Of a stretch of DNA of 64,000 nucleotides, positions 1 to 10,164 are shown piece after piece; position 1 is the stretch's first letter, and every line of letters begins with the position of its first letter. The notes below the pieces were generated by a model that was not told the origin of the DNA, ran no database searches, and worked only from the letters and a program-made list of their open reading frames with translations. This DNA comes from Eonycteris spelaea (Eukaryota > Chordata > Mammalia > Chiroptera > Pteropodidae): contig PUFA01000062.1 in the NCBI GenBank assembly GCA_003508835.1, forward strand, positions 62,001 through 126,000, given 5' to 3'. The position numbers and the translations under genes were made by a program.

Positions 1-1335
1 ATGCAATATCTCGATCAATATTTTCTCTATACTGAGGCAAGAATGTTATAAAATAAAAATGTGATCATATGTTGCTCTTTCAAAAAGTCAATGAAATCTC
101 ATCCCTCAAAGGATCAGGTGCTAAATCTAGTGTTTATTAACAGTCTGGATCTGTATTTTGTCACATTTCTACTAGTACTCAATATTTTAACTACAAAGAA
201 TTATTGGTGGATTCCTGATAGGACCTGTTTTCTCTCAAGTCTAGGCTCTTTTCACAGGGTATTTCTACTGTCTGGAGTACCCATTAGTAGCTCCCCACAA
301 GGTCCATTTTGTCTTTGCCTGATAAACTCTGATTAGGTAAGCCCGGAAAGGTGCTGAAAGCAAAGGTGCATTTTAATTTCATAGTTTTCTGCCACTGTTC
401 TCTACCAGTCTGCTTTATTATTTGTCCAATAACAGAAAAATAACATCCAATTTGCCAAAAGACTCACTGAGTTTGGGGGGGAAATATTCACTAATCTCAA
501 AAATATTAATCAGAATTAAGTATGTGATGGGGTTCAGTTGAAGACATTTACACTTTCTGTTTTTAAACAGATGTATAATGAACTGAAACTCAATCCTCAG
601 GAAATTCTTGGTCAAATATTTAGAGTTATTTTGACTTATTCTATGTCATTATTTGAGCAAATTATTGGAGAAAAAACATTGAAAATAAAGTGCCCCTTTT
701 GGATGGGGAAACATTATTTCAATGACAATGCTTTAGGTGCATTTGGATTTAATGAAAACATATTCATTAATTTTGATTGCTGTTACTTAAATTGTCTAAC
801 ATCGTTTTCCTGTGGCAGAATCAAATGGGTAATTTCAAACTAAAAATGGCATACGACACTGATCGAAGATAGAAATATTGCTCAATCAATTTCTTCCTGT
901 GCTTTCAAAAGTCAGTGAGCTCTACCATTTTAATACGATTCTTTCTAAATCAGATAAGAAGAATAGATTTTTTCTTCTAATGTGTGAACCAAATGAGGGA
1001 ATAAAGATTTAGTCATAGATTTTTCTGAACTGATACAAATATATGAATTAATGGACAACACTTCCAAACATTTGCAGTTTCGCCAACTTGTTCCATAGTA
1101 TTAATAAAATTATAATTGTCATCAACTTATATTATTTAGTAAAGAGATTTATCTTTGAATACAACCATCTAAGAATGTGTGCCAAGCAATTAGTCTATTT
1201 CCTCTTAGATGCATTTTCATCTCTTCCACTTCTTGCTTTGCTTAGTACTGTAGAACAAAATTTTCCAAGTGCTTTTGCCCTCTGACCAATGGTACAAATC
1301 AGAGGAAATATAGGTTAAGTGCAGGAAAGAAGTAA
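1..1335. other. AT-rich sequence, no feature recognised
   Basis: The first 1.3 kb is AT-rich. It holds only short open frames (up to about 100 codons) without domain-like composition, signal or splice context. I see no clear transposon signature here. An old, unrecognisable repeat cannot be excluded. Confidence 0.5.
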
Positions 1336-1339
1336 GACT

Positions 1340-1802
1340 GTATCTATGCTCTCTTTGTCTGCTTCTAGAGGCTTCACTGGCATCAGCTGTTTTCTTCCCA
1401 TTATTCTCTCTCCTACAAAACAGCTGCTCCCTCTGCGCCTCAGCTCCTGCTGAGGGTTAGCCCTTGCTGTACAGCACCAGCTTCGGGGCTCTCAGAACAT
1501 CATTTCTTTGATGTGTCCCCCCGTCTCAGGAACAGTAATGCTTCCTGTTGTTTCTAATCTCTGCTTACTTTCTCATGAATTGGCTTCCTTTGGTCTTCGG
1601 TCACCCATGTAACCAATTCCCTGCTTTAAATTTTCTCTGTTTGGAACACTTAGATGGTTTTAAGTTTCGCTGCATACAAATACATTGTTGTTTCTTTTTC
1701 AGTCATAAAGAGATAAAGACTAGAGAAACTCCAAGGTGATTCTTTCTTCCTAAGACAGTGAATCTCTTTAATAAAGCTGCACGTCCAGTTCAACCTCCCA
1801 AG

Positions 1803-1841
<39 letters not shown>
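1340..1841 (+). repeat. Retroposed segment ending in AATAAA plus 37-nt poly(A)
   Basis: A moderately GC-richer block (CAGCTCCTGCTGAGGG-type text near 1440) ends in AATAAA at 1770-1775, followed 30 bases later by 37 uninterrupted A residues (1805-1841). That spacing is what a reverse-transcribed polyadenylated RNA leaves behind, so a plus-strand retroposition is inferred. The octamer acccatgt occurs at 1603-1610 and again at 1841-1848, directly after the tail. If it is a target duplication, the insert is only about 230 bp (1611-1840), and the sequence before it belongs to an older repeat. The source RNA was not recognised. The uninterrupted A run suggests a young insertion or microsatellite-like expansion of the tail. 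Confidence 0.5.
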
Positions 1842-1843
<2 letters not shown>

Positions 1844-1989
1844 CATGTTCTTTGGAATTAAAACTTTTATGCTTTATGTTGCATATTAAGATATCTACAA
1901 AGATAATCTCATTATGATGCCCCTGAACGACACTTTAGTATTTTTCCCCCTTCTAGGTGTTTGAAGTCAATTAATGTCATCAACTAATA

Positions 1990-2200
1990 CATTTCTAGTG
2001 CCTTCTACTCACTTCATAAACACCATTCTATGTACTCAGAATCCAAAGATGTATAATACACAATCTCTTCTCTCAAAGATAGGAGAGAAAGAAACAGGAA
2101 GAAATAATTAGAACAACAGAATGATAGACAGAATGGAGATTTTAAGTGGTAATGAATAAAATCTAGCCAGGAGAAGCTTGTGGAAGGCCTCATAAAAGAG
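1990..2200 (-). mobile_element. Probable L2-type LINE 3' fragment
   Basis: The run around 2000-2060 (characteristic 'cattctatgtactcagaatccaaagatgtataatac' pattern, then a purine-rich tract) has the layout of the reverse complement of an L2 3' region. In that family a 'tactatgtgccaggcac' phrase is followed by 'tggggatacaaagatgaataag'. Divergence is high and boundaries are vague. This is recognition by eye only. Confidence 0.3.
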
Positions 2201-2204
2201 TTAA

Positions 2205-2825
2205 GTATAATTTTAAATATAATTCTGTAATCAATATCTGTAACAAAAATCTCTATTTGTGAATCTCTAGAATACATTTCATGTATATTTCATATAATTG
2301 CATGGAATTCTGTAATGATTCATTCATCTGTTAACCTTTGTAACAAAAAAAGACCCAGCCCAGACCCTACTGGCTCACTAACCTATATAGCCAATAATCT
2401 GATAACAATTCCCACAATTTCCTCTCTAAAATTCCTTTCCTATCAATAAATTTTGTACATTATTCGTTTTTTAAATATGAACCTGCCACCTTTACCTTTT
2501 ACTGTAACTTCACTGTTGGCCTTCTACTAATAATGACTGATTTCCTTGAAGTCCATTCATGTGAAAGCTGCATTTTTTTCCCCTTGCACTTCTGCACCTC
2601 AGGGCCTTGGGTTTTGATATATTATTTTTTCTGTTTCCCATTGTTGTTTCTAAATAATCTCTTCTCTTGTCTCAATGACAATTTTCTACTATTACTCCAT
2701 ACAATTTCATTGAGCTTTTTCTTTTTAATAGTGACCCTTATTTCTAGTTTCTAAACCCAATGTTCAGTTAGTTACCATTACACATTTTTTTTTTAACTTA
2801 GACATATTTGGGAAAATTGATAACT
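2205..2825. other. AT/pyrimidine-rich stretch, perhaps old L2
   Basis: AT-rich sequence with several pyrimidine-rich runs. A phrase near 2595-2620 (cacctcagggccttgggtt) resembles the L2 3' phrase 'cctcagggcctttgca', so part may be an old plus-strand L2. Nothing else was recognised. Confidence 0.3.
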
Positions 2826-2856
2826 GTCTCTCTCTCTCTCTTTTTTTTTTTTTTTT
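2826..2856 (+). repeat. (TC)n followed by (T)16 simple repeat
   Basis: An alternating TC run from about 2826 to 2840 passes directly into an uninterrupted T run to 2856. A pyrimidine-only tract of this kind can be polymorphic in length. Confidence 0.85.
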
Positions 2857-2859
2857 GGC

Positions 2860-3600
2860 CTTCTTTTGTCATGCACTTCTTGGTTTTTCTACCTCACTGA
2901 CAGCTCTTTTCCTTTCTCTTTTGCTAGCTTGTCCATCTCTCTTAACTTACAATTTTGTAAGCATCTTGGGTTTCCTCTCATTGTTGTATCTACATGCTCT
3001 CCAGCAAGCATACATTCAAGCTCTTGGATGTAAAAACAACTATAACCTATAATTTTATTCTGACTCTTCAACACTAATTGAATTTTCTATAAAATTCAAG
3101 ATATGCAATATTCAAATGCCCAATTGGTATCTTAGATGTTTAGCAGGTTATCTCAAACCTAACATGGACCGAAACACTTATTACTGCTCACCATCTGTAC
3201 CTTTCCCAGCCTGAGAATGCTCCGCCCCCCTTAGAAAATTCCACCTTGAGCCATATAACTTCTCAAGCCATAAATGTATGTTTAGTCTTTGATAATTATT
3301 TCTGTTATTTTCATATCAATATTTAGCAATTAATTTTGTCTCTAACTCTAAACAATCTAGAATTCATCCAATAAAATCTACTTCTCTTGTCAAGCAAGCC
3401 ACAATTATCCCTTACCTGGCCTAAGCACTTTATAGTTCTAGTTCTGATCCCTTGTAATTCATTCTTCAAGACGCAGCTAGAGTGACCTTTTACAAATGAC
3501 TGTGATCATGGTACTTAATAATTAAACCACTCTTGTGACTGAATGGATATAAAACAAGCCCCACATATATGCTGCCTACAACAGCCTCTTTTTAACTTTA
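2860..3600 (+). mobile_element. L2 LINE ORF2 relic, sense strand
   Basis: Several phrases match the sense strand of the 3' half of L2 (a CR1-clade LINE). Near 3150 'tatctcaaacctaacatg' stands where L2 encodes the L-K-L-N-M segment after the reverse transcriptase core. Near 3470-3515 'cgcagctagagtgacc' and 'gactgtgatcatg' stand for the A-A-R-V-I and S-D-H segments. The reading frame is destroyed by indels and stops. L2 stopped moving early in mammalian evolution, which fits the strong decay. Limits are approximate. Confidence 0.55.
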
Positions 3601-3724
3601 AGGAAGAAATGAAGGATAGACATTGATGTCAAAAATATGGAGAGAGAAAAATATACACTTTCAGATCTGAAGCTTATTATCTTTGGGTCTAAAATCGTCA
3701 AACATGTTAAGATGCTGTTTGTAA

Positions 3725-3850
3725 CTATCCTTAAATCTTTTCACAGGCTAATTTTTCACAGAAGTGCAAAATTAATTGTAAACTTTAAACTTAAAATTTT
3801 ATGTGTCAATTATATCTCAATAAAGCTGGAAATAATAAACGATGGAATGG
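3725..3850 (+). mobile_element. L1 LINE 3' end fragment
   Basis: The phrase 'tgtcaattatatctcaataa' followed by agctgg at about 3803-3830 is the typical end of an old L1 3' UTR, so this is the extreme 3' end of a plus-strand L1. No coding part was recognised upstream. The short A-rich end (gaaataataaac) fits a decayed tail. Confidence 0.6.
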
Positions 3851-3949
3851 ATATTGTGTTGCTCTGCCCAAATATCCTCAGTAGGATTGACACATCTAAC
3901 CCCTTGAAAAAGGGGATGTTAGCTGCTGCTGAATTATAATTTACTCAGA

Positions 3950-4270
3950 GTTGTACTCATCCGCAGGGAACTGCCTAACCTAAGATTATTTCCTCTCCCA
4001 GAGTAAATATGTGGTCAACATCTGGATGGGGAATGCCCAGAACCAGCCCCATGGACTCTGAAGGAATATCATAGTTCCAGAAGTTTCTGCTAGGATTGGC
4101 TGAGGCCTTAGTTGCAACTGCATCAATGGATCTAGCCTCTGCCTGAGGTTTCCTTCCTCAATTTCCTACAAGTATATCTATTTCCTGTGTCCCTTTCAGC
4201 AAACCATCTGTGTAAAAGTCTTCATTTCAGTCTGTTTCCAGGGAACCCAATCAAACAAATACAGCATCCA
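3950..4270. repeat. Unclassified interspersed-repeat-like block
   Basis: Compared with its flanks this block is richer in GC and reads like a dispersed mammalian repeat: 'ctgcctgaggtttccttcc', 'tcctacaagtatatctattt' and 'tttccagggaacccaatcaa' are phrases I associate with repeat text. I cannot name the family, so this is a suggestion rather than an identification. Confidence 0.3.
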
Positions 4271-4439
4271 CAACAATCTTCACTTGACCCCATATTCTCT
4301 TCTAGTCAAAAGGATAAAATAGAAGCCTGTAAAAGTTCTAAGTATACTTACAAATAGCATATCCACATGTTTGACAATTTAGACTGAAAGATAATGAGCT
4401 TCGGATCTGAAAGTGTATATTTTTCTATCTCCATATTTG

Positions 4440-4580
4440 TGATCTTAAAGACTACCCTTCATTTCTTTCTTCCTTTGATATTTTATTCCTTCTTTTCATA
4501 TTTATTCCTTTTTTCTTCCCATTTTTTCCTTCTTTCATTTATTCTTTCTTGCCTTCTTTTCTTTCTTCCTTTTGCCAAAG
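4440..4580 (+). repeat. Degenerate (CTTT)n-type pyrimidine tract
   Basis: Nearly all bases from about 4440 to 4575 on the plus strand are C or T, in irregular CTTT/TTCC units. The tract produces an artificial Phe/Leu/Ser-rich open frame at 4394-4801, which I do not regard as a gene. Confidence 0.75.
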
Positions 4581-4589
4581 AGACAACAA

Positions 4590-5045
4590 AACAAAAACCT
4601 TTATTGAACAGGAATCATTCTACCTTATGTGGAAGAGAGAGAAGTGAATCAAAGAGAAAAAGAATCCGGCCTAAAAGAGCTGACTTTCTACCATGTACCA
4701 ACAGACAATTGTCAACTATTTACAAACAGACAGCTGTAAAACAAGTGAGTGATGTAGAGAATATTTGTAATGTTGATAAGTTATCTGGAGAAAAAAAATA
4801 AAGCACATAAAGAGGGATGCATAGTAAGTAGTAGGTTGAGTTGTTACTATTTTGAATAGAGTCATCAAGGAAAGCCATGTTGATAAGAAGACATTAGAGA
4901 GAGAAGACCGAAGAAGGTCAAGGCGAGAGTCATCTATTTGGGTGGGAGCAGCTATCTGGGGGAATAGAATTCTAAGCACAGAAACCTGAAATGCAAAGGT
5001 CCTCTGCGGGTGAGTGCTGTTGGTGTATTTGAGAAATATCAAGCA
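4590..5045. other. No feature recognised
   Basis: Mixed-composition sequence between the pyrimidine tract and the first LTR. No repeat, exon or RNA gene was recognised. The GC content rises towards 5045, so it may contain a fragment of the adjoining element. Confidence 0.4.
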
Positions 5046-5765
5046 CATTAGTCAGACATGAATGACAGAGGGAACAAAGGAATAGGGGCCCAGCCTAGAG
5101 ACCACCCAAAGAACACCCTATTGGTAGTTAGGGAATCCCTCCTGAATGCCCAGTGACAAAGGACAGGAGGGCCATAATCTTAGCTGGCCTAATCTGGTGA
5201 CAAATGCCTGCACAGAAGGTACTATTGTAATTTGCCTACAATTTAAGCTTCATTATATACTATGTTTATGCCTGGAAGTTCATGAATCTAATTATAACAG
5301 ACTGTATTCTGGGTAAGCACATGCGCACTAGGCAAAGAGTTATATAGCAACCAAGTGTCAATCAAAATGACCTTACTTGCCAAACACCTAGGAATGCCTT
5401 TGGAACCATCCATCACAACCAAATATAATGCAGACATTCCCACTTCTGAGGCCTGTTTTGCCCTTCCGGGCTCTCTTGTGTGGCCTTTTTGTTGGTTACA
5501 GCACTTTTCCACGTGCCTCCTTGGGGTATGTTTTTTCTTCCTCCATGTGCCTCATTGGAGCATTCTCTGTCTTTCTAAAAACATACTTTTAATAAAAATG
5601 TTAAATCTCAATGACCTGTGATTTTTCACTGCGTCATGTGAGAAAGAACCAAGGGAAAATGCTAACTATAGTTCTGTGCTGTTATCCCTCTTCCTGCCCC
5701 CTACCGTTGGGGAAACACCAAACTCCCATTGGCTCCCAACAGTGACTATTAGAGTAGACATCCTG
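5046..5765 (+). mobile_element. ERV-type LTR, copy 1, plus strand
   Basis: This is one of three related LTR copies. The reverse complement of 7165-7687 shares many phrases with it in the same order: agtcagac near the start, ggaacaaaggaat, ccaaacacctaggaat (5380-5395), a caatcaaaatgacc block, AATAAA near 5590, then ctcaatgacctgtgattt and cactgcgtca. AATAAA followed by the U5-like segment sets the orientation as plus. The start lacks the TGTTAGGTAG seen in copy 2, so the 5' edge is probably truncated. No retroviral coding sequence adjoins it. The family name is unknown to me. Confidence 0.72.
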
Positions 5766-5939
5766 ACAGGAATGCAATTTTAGATAAGCTCAAGAAAACA
5801 ATGGAGGATAGAGTGAATATGTTTAAGAAGTTTATGCTAATAAACTTTAAGAAGTTTATTGTATGGAATTTAACTTTTACTCTGAGTGTGAAGGTGATAC
5901 AGGACAGGGTGAATCCCCCTGAGTCCCATACTGAGAGAG

Positions 5940-6285
5940 CCCTTGAGGGTTTCTGACTGAACACAAGAGGGATTTCAAGCGCAAGCCAGAATTAGAGACA
6001 AAGAAAATTTTATTAGAGAAGGAATAACGTTCCCCTGACAGAGATGCGGTCTCTTCTCAAAGACAGAGAAAATGAGAGAGAACCCCCCTGTGTTCAAGGA
6101 ATTCAGTTTAAATTTTTTTTTTTTTTTTTCAGGGGATGGATATGTAGCATTGAGGGCAGTTAGTAATCTCAGCAGGAATCTTCCTGTAGGTCCCCATTGT
6201 CTGGCCCATGATGATCAGACAGGTTCCTTTGTCAGGTAGCACATAGCAGGCTCGGAATACAACTTGATTTAATATTTAATTCTCA
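5940..6285 (-). mobile_element. Possible ERV LTR fragment, minus strand
   Basis: A GC-richer block contains 'gaaaattttattagagaagg' near 6005, which reads as an AATAAA-type signal on the minus strand. It is followed by purine-rich text and a T run at 6113-6130. The composition and the signal recall an LTR inserted in minus orientation, but no matching copy exists in the window and the family was not recognised. Confidence 0.33.
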
Positions 6286-6287
6286 TG

Positions 6288-6405
6288 CCTCTTCTCTATT
6301 TCAATAAGATAGCATTGCAATGTTTTGAGCAGAGGGATGATATAATCTAACTCATCCTTTAAAATAATCATTCTGGCTTCAGTAACAAGAATACAGTGTT
6401 TTGGA
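6288..6405 (-). mobile_element. L2 LINE fragment, antisense
   Basis: 'agagggatgatataatctaa' and 'aataatcattctggcttc' at about 6330-6385 match the reverse complement of the L2 region encoding the A-A-R-V-I...K-S-D-H segment. This is the same segment seen in sense at 3470-3515. It is a short fragment between an LTR-like block and unique sequence. Confidence 0.5.
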
Positions 6406-6409
6406 GTCT

Positions 6410-7160
6410 TTTTTAAAAAATACGATTATGAATTCAAACAACAGCTGCATATATTTCCTAAGTATCAAGTACACTTTCAAAAGTTATTTCTGGAAAGTGG
6501 ATTTTGAATTGTAGATTTTACAACTTAAATTGAATTTATATATTTATTTCAGCATTTGTGTGAAAGATCTCAAAGTTATGACCTCAGCTTCTACCTTAAT
6601 AAACTAAAGAAAGTCAAATTATTACTAAGGTAAGTTTAAGAAAGGAAATAATGAAGTTCAGAGCAAAAATCGATGAATGGAAACTTCTAATCCTGATAAA
6701 TGGCATAGATATATTTCTCCTTGCTCTCTCCACTAAATAAAATTATGAACCTTGAAAATAGTAAAAAAGACAATCAAAGTAGAACTCTGAAGGGTGAAAA
6801 AAAAAGAGGACAAATTGGTTTGGGACCCCATGCCAATAAGGACACACAATACCAGAGAATTTTAAGTCTATCCAGTCAATAAAAGAGGATATTGATCCAA
6901 CGTTTCCCAACTCCCAAACAATCAACAGAAGGCCACCCAAATAGACTTATTCCTACCCTACTAACAAAAAGCGCTATATATGTAGGGTTCCAATAGAGTT
7001 ATCCCATGATGACAAGTCCCTCTCCAGGGAAGTGTTATTCATCACCCAGTGGAAGGCAGAACCTGCATCAAACATCATGGTGACGAAAGCCTCTTTGTCT
7101 TCATTAGGCTGATACACTCTTCTACTACCAGAAACTAGAGATTTGCTGCAGAGCACCAGT
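6410..7160. other. AT-rich sequence, no feature recognised
   Basis: I recognise no element here. Two minus-strand open frames (6743-6940, 6974-7156) are short, lack supporting context and end near the LTR. The last ~150 bases may include unrecognised proviral sequence next to the minus-strand LTR at 7165. Confidence 0.4.
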
Positions 7161-7164
7161 AGTG

Positions 7165-7687
7165 GGTGATCCTACTATTAACACTGGGGTGATGTGAAAT
7201 CCAGCATCGCCCCAGTGGCATGGGGGAGGAGAGGGATAATGGCACAGAAGTGTGGTTAGCATTATTCTTCGGTTCTTCCTCACTGACGCAGTGAAGAATC
7301 ACAGGTCAGTGAGATTTAGAAAAGATTTATTAAATATTTATTAAAGGTATGTTGTAGAAAGACAACGCATGCACAAAGAGGCACGTGGTTTTAGTGATGA
7401 GAGCACTATAAAAACAATAACCACAATAACCAACACATACAAAAAAGGCCCAGAAGTGGGAATGTCTGCATTATATTTGGTCCATGGTGGGTGATTCTAA
7501 AGGAATTCCTAGGTGTTTGGCAAGTGAGGTCATTTTGATTGACACTTGGCTGCTAAATTACTCTTTGCCTAGTGCACATGTGTGAACCCAGAATTTTACA
7601 ACCATTGGTGTGCTCTTTGGGCAGACTCTCGGCTGGGCCTTTATTCCTTTGTTCCCCTGTCACGCAAGTCTGACTAGCTACCTAACA
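7165..7687 (-). mobile_element. ERV-type LTR, copy 2, minus strand
   Basis: Read on the minus strand, it begins TGTTAGGTAGCTAGTCAGAC at 7687. It carries the same ordered phrases as copy 1 (tcctaggtgtttggcaa at 7508, ttgattgacacttggc, tttgcctagtgcaca). It has tandem AATAAA signals (plus-strand tttatt at 7325-7345) before the shared block ctcactgacctgtgattctt and cactgcgtca. Orientation is opposite to copy 1 and the same as copy 3. A short A-rich insertion sits near 7410-7445. The 3' limit is taken where similarity to copy 1 fades. Confidence 0.72.
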
Positions 7688-7689
7688 CT

Positions 7690-8235
7690 ACCACAGTGGG
7701 TACCTAGTGAAGAAATGTTCTCGGTCCTCCACCCTCCATGGGTAGAGGGTGATTCTACCACAACAACGGTTATCACTGAGTCAGAAGAAGTTAACAAACT
7801 GTACATGGATCTCTATATTATTTGTTAGAATTGCATGTGAACCTAAAAAGTTTATACAAATTTTAATCAAATATCAGTGCTATAGAAAACAAAAGCCAAT
7901 AAAAAAAATACAACTAAAAACTGGTTCTTTATGGAGATCTATAAATTTGATAAGCCTATAGCCAGACTGATCAAGAAAAAGAGATATGATGTTGTTAATT
8001 ATCATTATTAATTAGACATGATGTAAAAACAGTTTTTAAAAATGTTAAAAGAATATTAAGGGACTAATAAGGCAATAATAGATTTAATTAGTCAGGAAGA
8101 ATCCATAATAATTTATTTTTTTTTTGACATTAGTGTAGCTGACAGAAGAAATGCCTGACTACAGATATAGTGTCATTTATGTTTCATCCCTGTGTTAATA
8201 ACAATAATTGTCATGATTGAAATCAAAGTTTAGTT
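7690..8235. other. AT-rich sequence, no clear feature
   Basis: From 7800 the sequence becomes strongly A-rich on the plus strand (for example 'gaaaacaaaagccaataaaa', then phrases such as 'gactgatcaagaaaaagag'). This recalls the A-rich coding strand of an L1, so part of 7840-8000 could be an old plus-strand L1 fragment. It is not firm enough to call. Confidence 0.35.
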
Positions 8236-8239
8236 AGAA

Positions 8240-8805
8240 GATTAATATGTAAATGTAGGGGAGTCAAAAAAAACTTTTCTTTTACCTTTTAAATTCTTCT
8301 ACCCGGGCTAATAATCAAATTAATATGAGACGGATTAACAGAAGAAAATGTCCTAAAATTTATAAGAGATGTGTATATAGGGGTACCATAAGAATATGAC
8401 AAGAAAGGCAGCATTGGGCCATTGAGGCTTACATGCTATTCTGGACTAAGGTGAGGGAGGCAGGGGTCTGGGATTTCCAAGGGAAAGCAGGCAATATACA
8501 TGTAGATAAGAAAGACCAAACATGTGATAAACAAATTCTTTCTGGGCTACCCGGAAACATGGGACACAGGGAAGTCTAACAGACTTTGCTAAATGTTTCC
8601 CTATCTGCCACATTTAGTTCACTATGGTGCTAAAGTAATACTCCCTTCTTTTAAATAAATTTTTCTATCTAAATTTCTCTAGGCTGGTAGGGCGGCGAGG
8701 GTCAAATGTTCTTTTCTGAGTCTTGATTCTCAATTAGCAGCTTAAAATCAACACCAAAAGGCATATTTTGGGGTTGTGAAATTTTGTTTCCCTTCATAAA
8801 CATAT
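8240..8805. repeat. Unclassified interspersed repeat, LTR-like
   Basis: The block differs in texture from its flanks. It contains phrases such as 'tgagacggattaacagaag', 'gaggcttacatgctattctg' and 'cattttggggttgtgaaatt' that I associate with an LTR-like dispersed repeat of laurasiatherian genomes. I cannot fix the family or strand. It has no open frame of note. Confidence 0.4.
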
Positions 8806-9029
8806 TTGCACAACCATTATTGATTTTGAAGCCAGAAACAAAATTATTTCTTGAATCATCTGATAAATACTGTATGAGAAATAGTGAGAACTGTCTTGAA
8901 CAGCATTCTTACATGAAACTCAGTAATGCATTTTAAGCGTTTTTCTTCATATTCCACATTGTATGGCAGTTCAGATATGATTGATACCAACTGACATCTC
9001 AGAATCTTTGAAGTAAGATGTAAAGTAAT

Positions 9030-9350
9030 CAATTTGAATGTTGGGGGAAAATGACTTTGGGTTCAGAGTAAAGTGACTGGAATGGATGAGAGGAGGGGAT
9101 CAAAAAGTGGGCTATTACTGTAATTTGGCTAAAATATGATGGGTGTCTATGTGAAAAAGATGTAGCTATAAAATGTGAAAAAGATGTAGCTATAAAAGGT
9201 AGGCTCATTTACAATACACTTCCAAGGTAAATTTCAAGAGATTTAGTGATGGATTAGATGTGGGAGTTTGAATTAGAAGAAAGTAGAAAGGATAATGCCT
9301 ATTTTTCTTGTTTATGTGACTGGATGCATGGCAGTACCATACTCTGAAAA
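9030..9350 (-). mobile_element. L2 LINE fragment, antisense
   Basis: 'attactgtaatttggctaaa' (9113) and 'gatggattagatgtgggag' (9249), with 'ggatgcatggcagtacc' near 9322, are in the order of the reverse complement of the L2 ORF2 C-terminal region. On the sense strand they would encode the D-Y-C-N-S segment and the S-N-P-S segment. A perfect 24-bp tandem duplication (9151-9198) lies inside it, and the element ends at an A run (9347-9359). Confidence 0.55.
9151..9198 (+). repeat. 24-bp perfect tandem duplication
   Basis: gtgaaaaagatgtagctata followed by aaat repeats at once as the same 24 bases (last base g instead of t). The copies are 9151-9174 and 9175-9198. This looks like a recent slippage or repair duplication within the L2 relic. 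Confidence 0.93.
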
Positions 9351-9563
9351 AAAAAAAAATTATACTAAGACAACCTTTAAAAAAGAAGTGCCAGAAAAAT
9401 AATTTTATTGTACTTTAATGAATAATTGTATCTGATCTCAACAAAAATACCTTTGTTAAAACATCAGTGGACACAGATTTTTGCCAGTGGTAACAACTGA
9501 TACCATCAAAAAATAATGAAATATTCTTGATAGGTTTGGGCTGGGAAAAATGGCACATTGTTA

Positions 9564-10162
9564 TGTTACTGTTGGGAGGTCTAAAATCTGTTGTTGACCT
9601 GGTCACACTGAAAAGTCCTAGTTTCTTCCCACCAATGCAGTAAAGAATTACAGTTCAGCGAGATTTAGAAAAAGTAAGATTTATTAAAGTGTGTTTCAAG
9701 AGAGAACTGGCCTATGCCAAAGAGGCTATAGCCCCATGGAATGATGGGGTGGTGAGTCTGTACTATATTAGGGCTGTGATGGGAAGTCATGAGGGTGGTG
9801 CTAGATGATTGTCACGTGAGCAACTTTGACTGACATCTGACTGTTATATAACCCTTTGCCTACTGCAGTTACCCAGAATTCAGTCTATCATAATAATTAG
9901 ATTCATGAACTTCCAGGCATAGGTTTGATACTATAATGATGGTATAATGAGGCTAAGGTCCTGGGGCGGTTAGCGTAGGACTGACTGTGCAAGCACTTGT
10001 GGCTGGACTAAACCAGCTACTATTTTATGGCTTTTTATTCCTTTGTGCCTCAGGATGGAGAGATAATTTATAACCATAAAATGGGGGTTCCGGGAAGGTC
10101 CTAAGAATCTTTGGGAAGGTCCTTAATTTCCCAGTTGCTCATGTCTACCTAACTGCTTAACA
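9564..10162 (-). mobile_element. ERV-type LTR, copy 3, minus strand
   Basis: Read on the minus strand it starts TGTTAAGCAGTTAGGTAGAC at 10162 and ends near TAACA at 9564, so the termini are short inverted repeats as in LTRs. Shared with the other two copies: tttgactgacatctgactg, a ccctttgcctac block, acccagaattcagtc (9871), and an AATAAA (plus-strand tttatt, 9681) before a gattt/ctgaact U5 block. It also shares ccaggcataggttt (reversed) with copy 1 near 5270. No internal retroviral sequence lies between it and copy 2 that I can recognise, so these are best read as separate solo LTRs. Confidence 0.72.
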
Positions 10163-10164
10163 GT

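Noticed and set aside
4394..4801. 135-codon plus-strand frame
   Set aside because: Its first half is encoded by a degenerate CTTT tract (Phe/Leu/Ser-rich low complexity). There is no domain, start context or splice evidence.
5046..10162. Complete provirus bounded by two LTRs
   Set aside because: The first copy is inverted relative to the other two, and no gag, pol or env similarity was seen in any frame between any pair.
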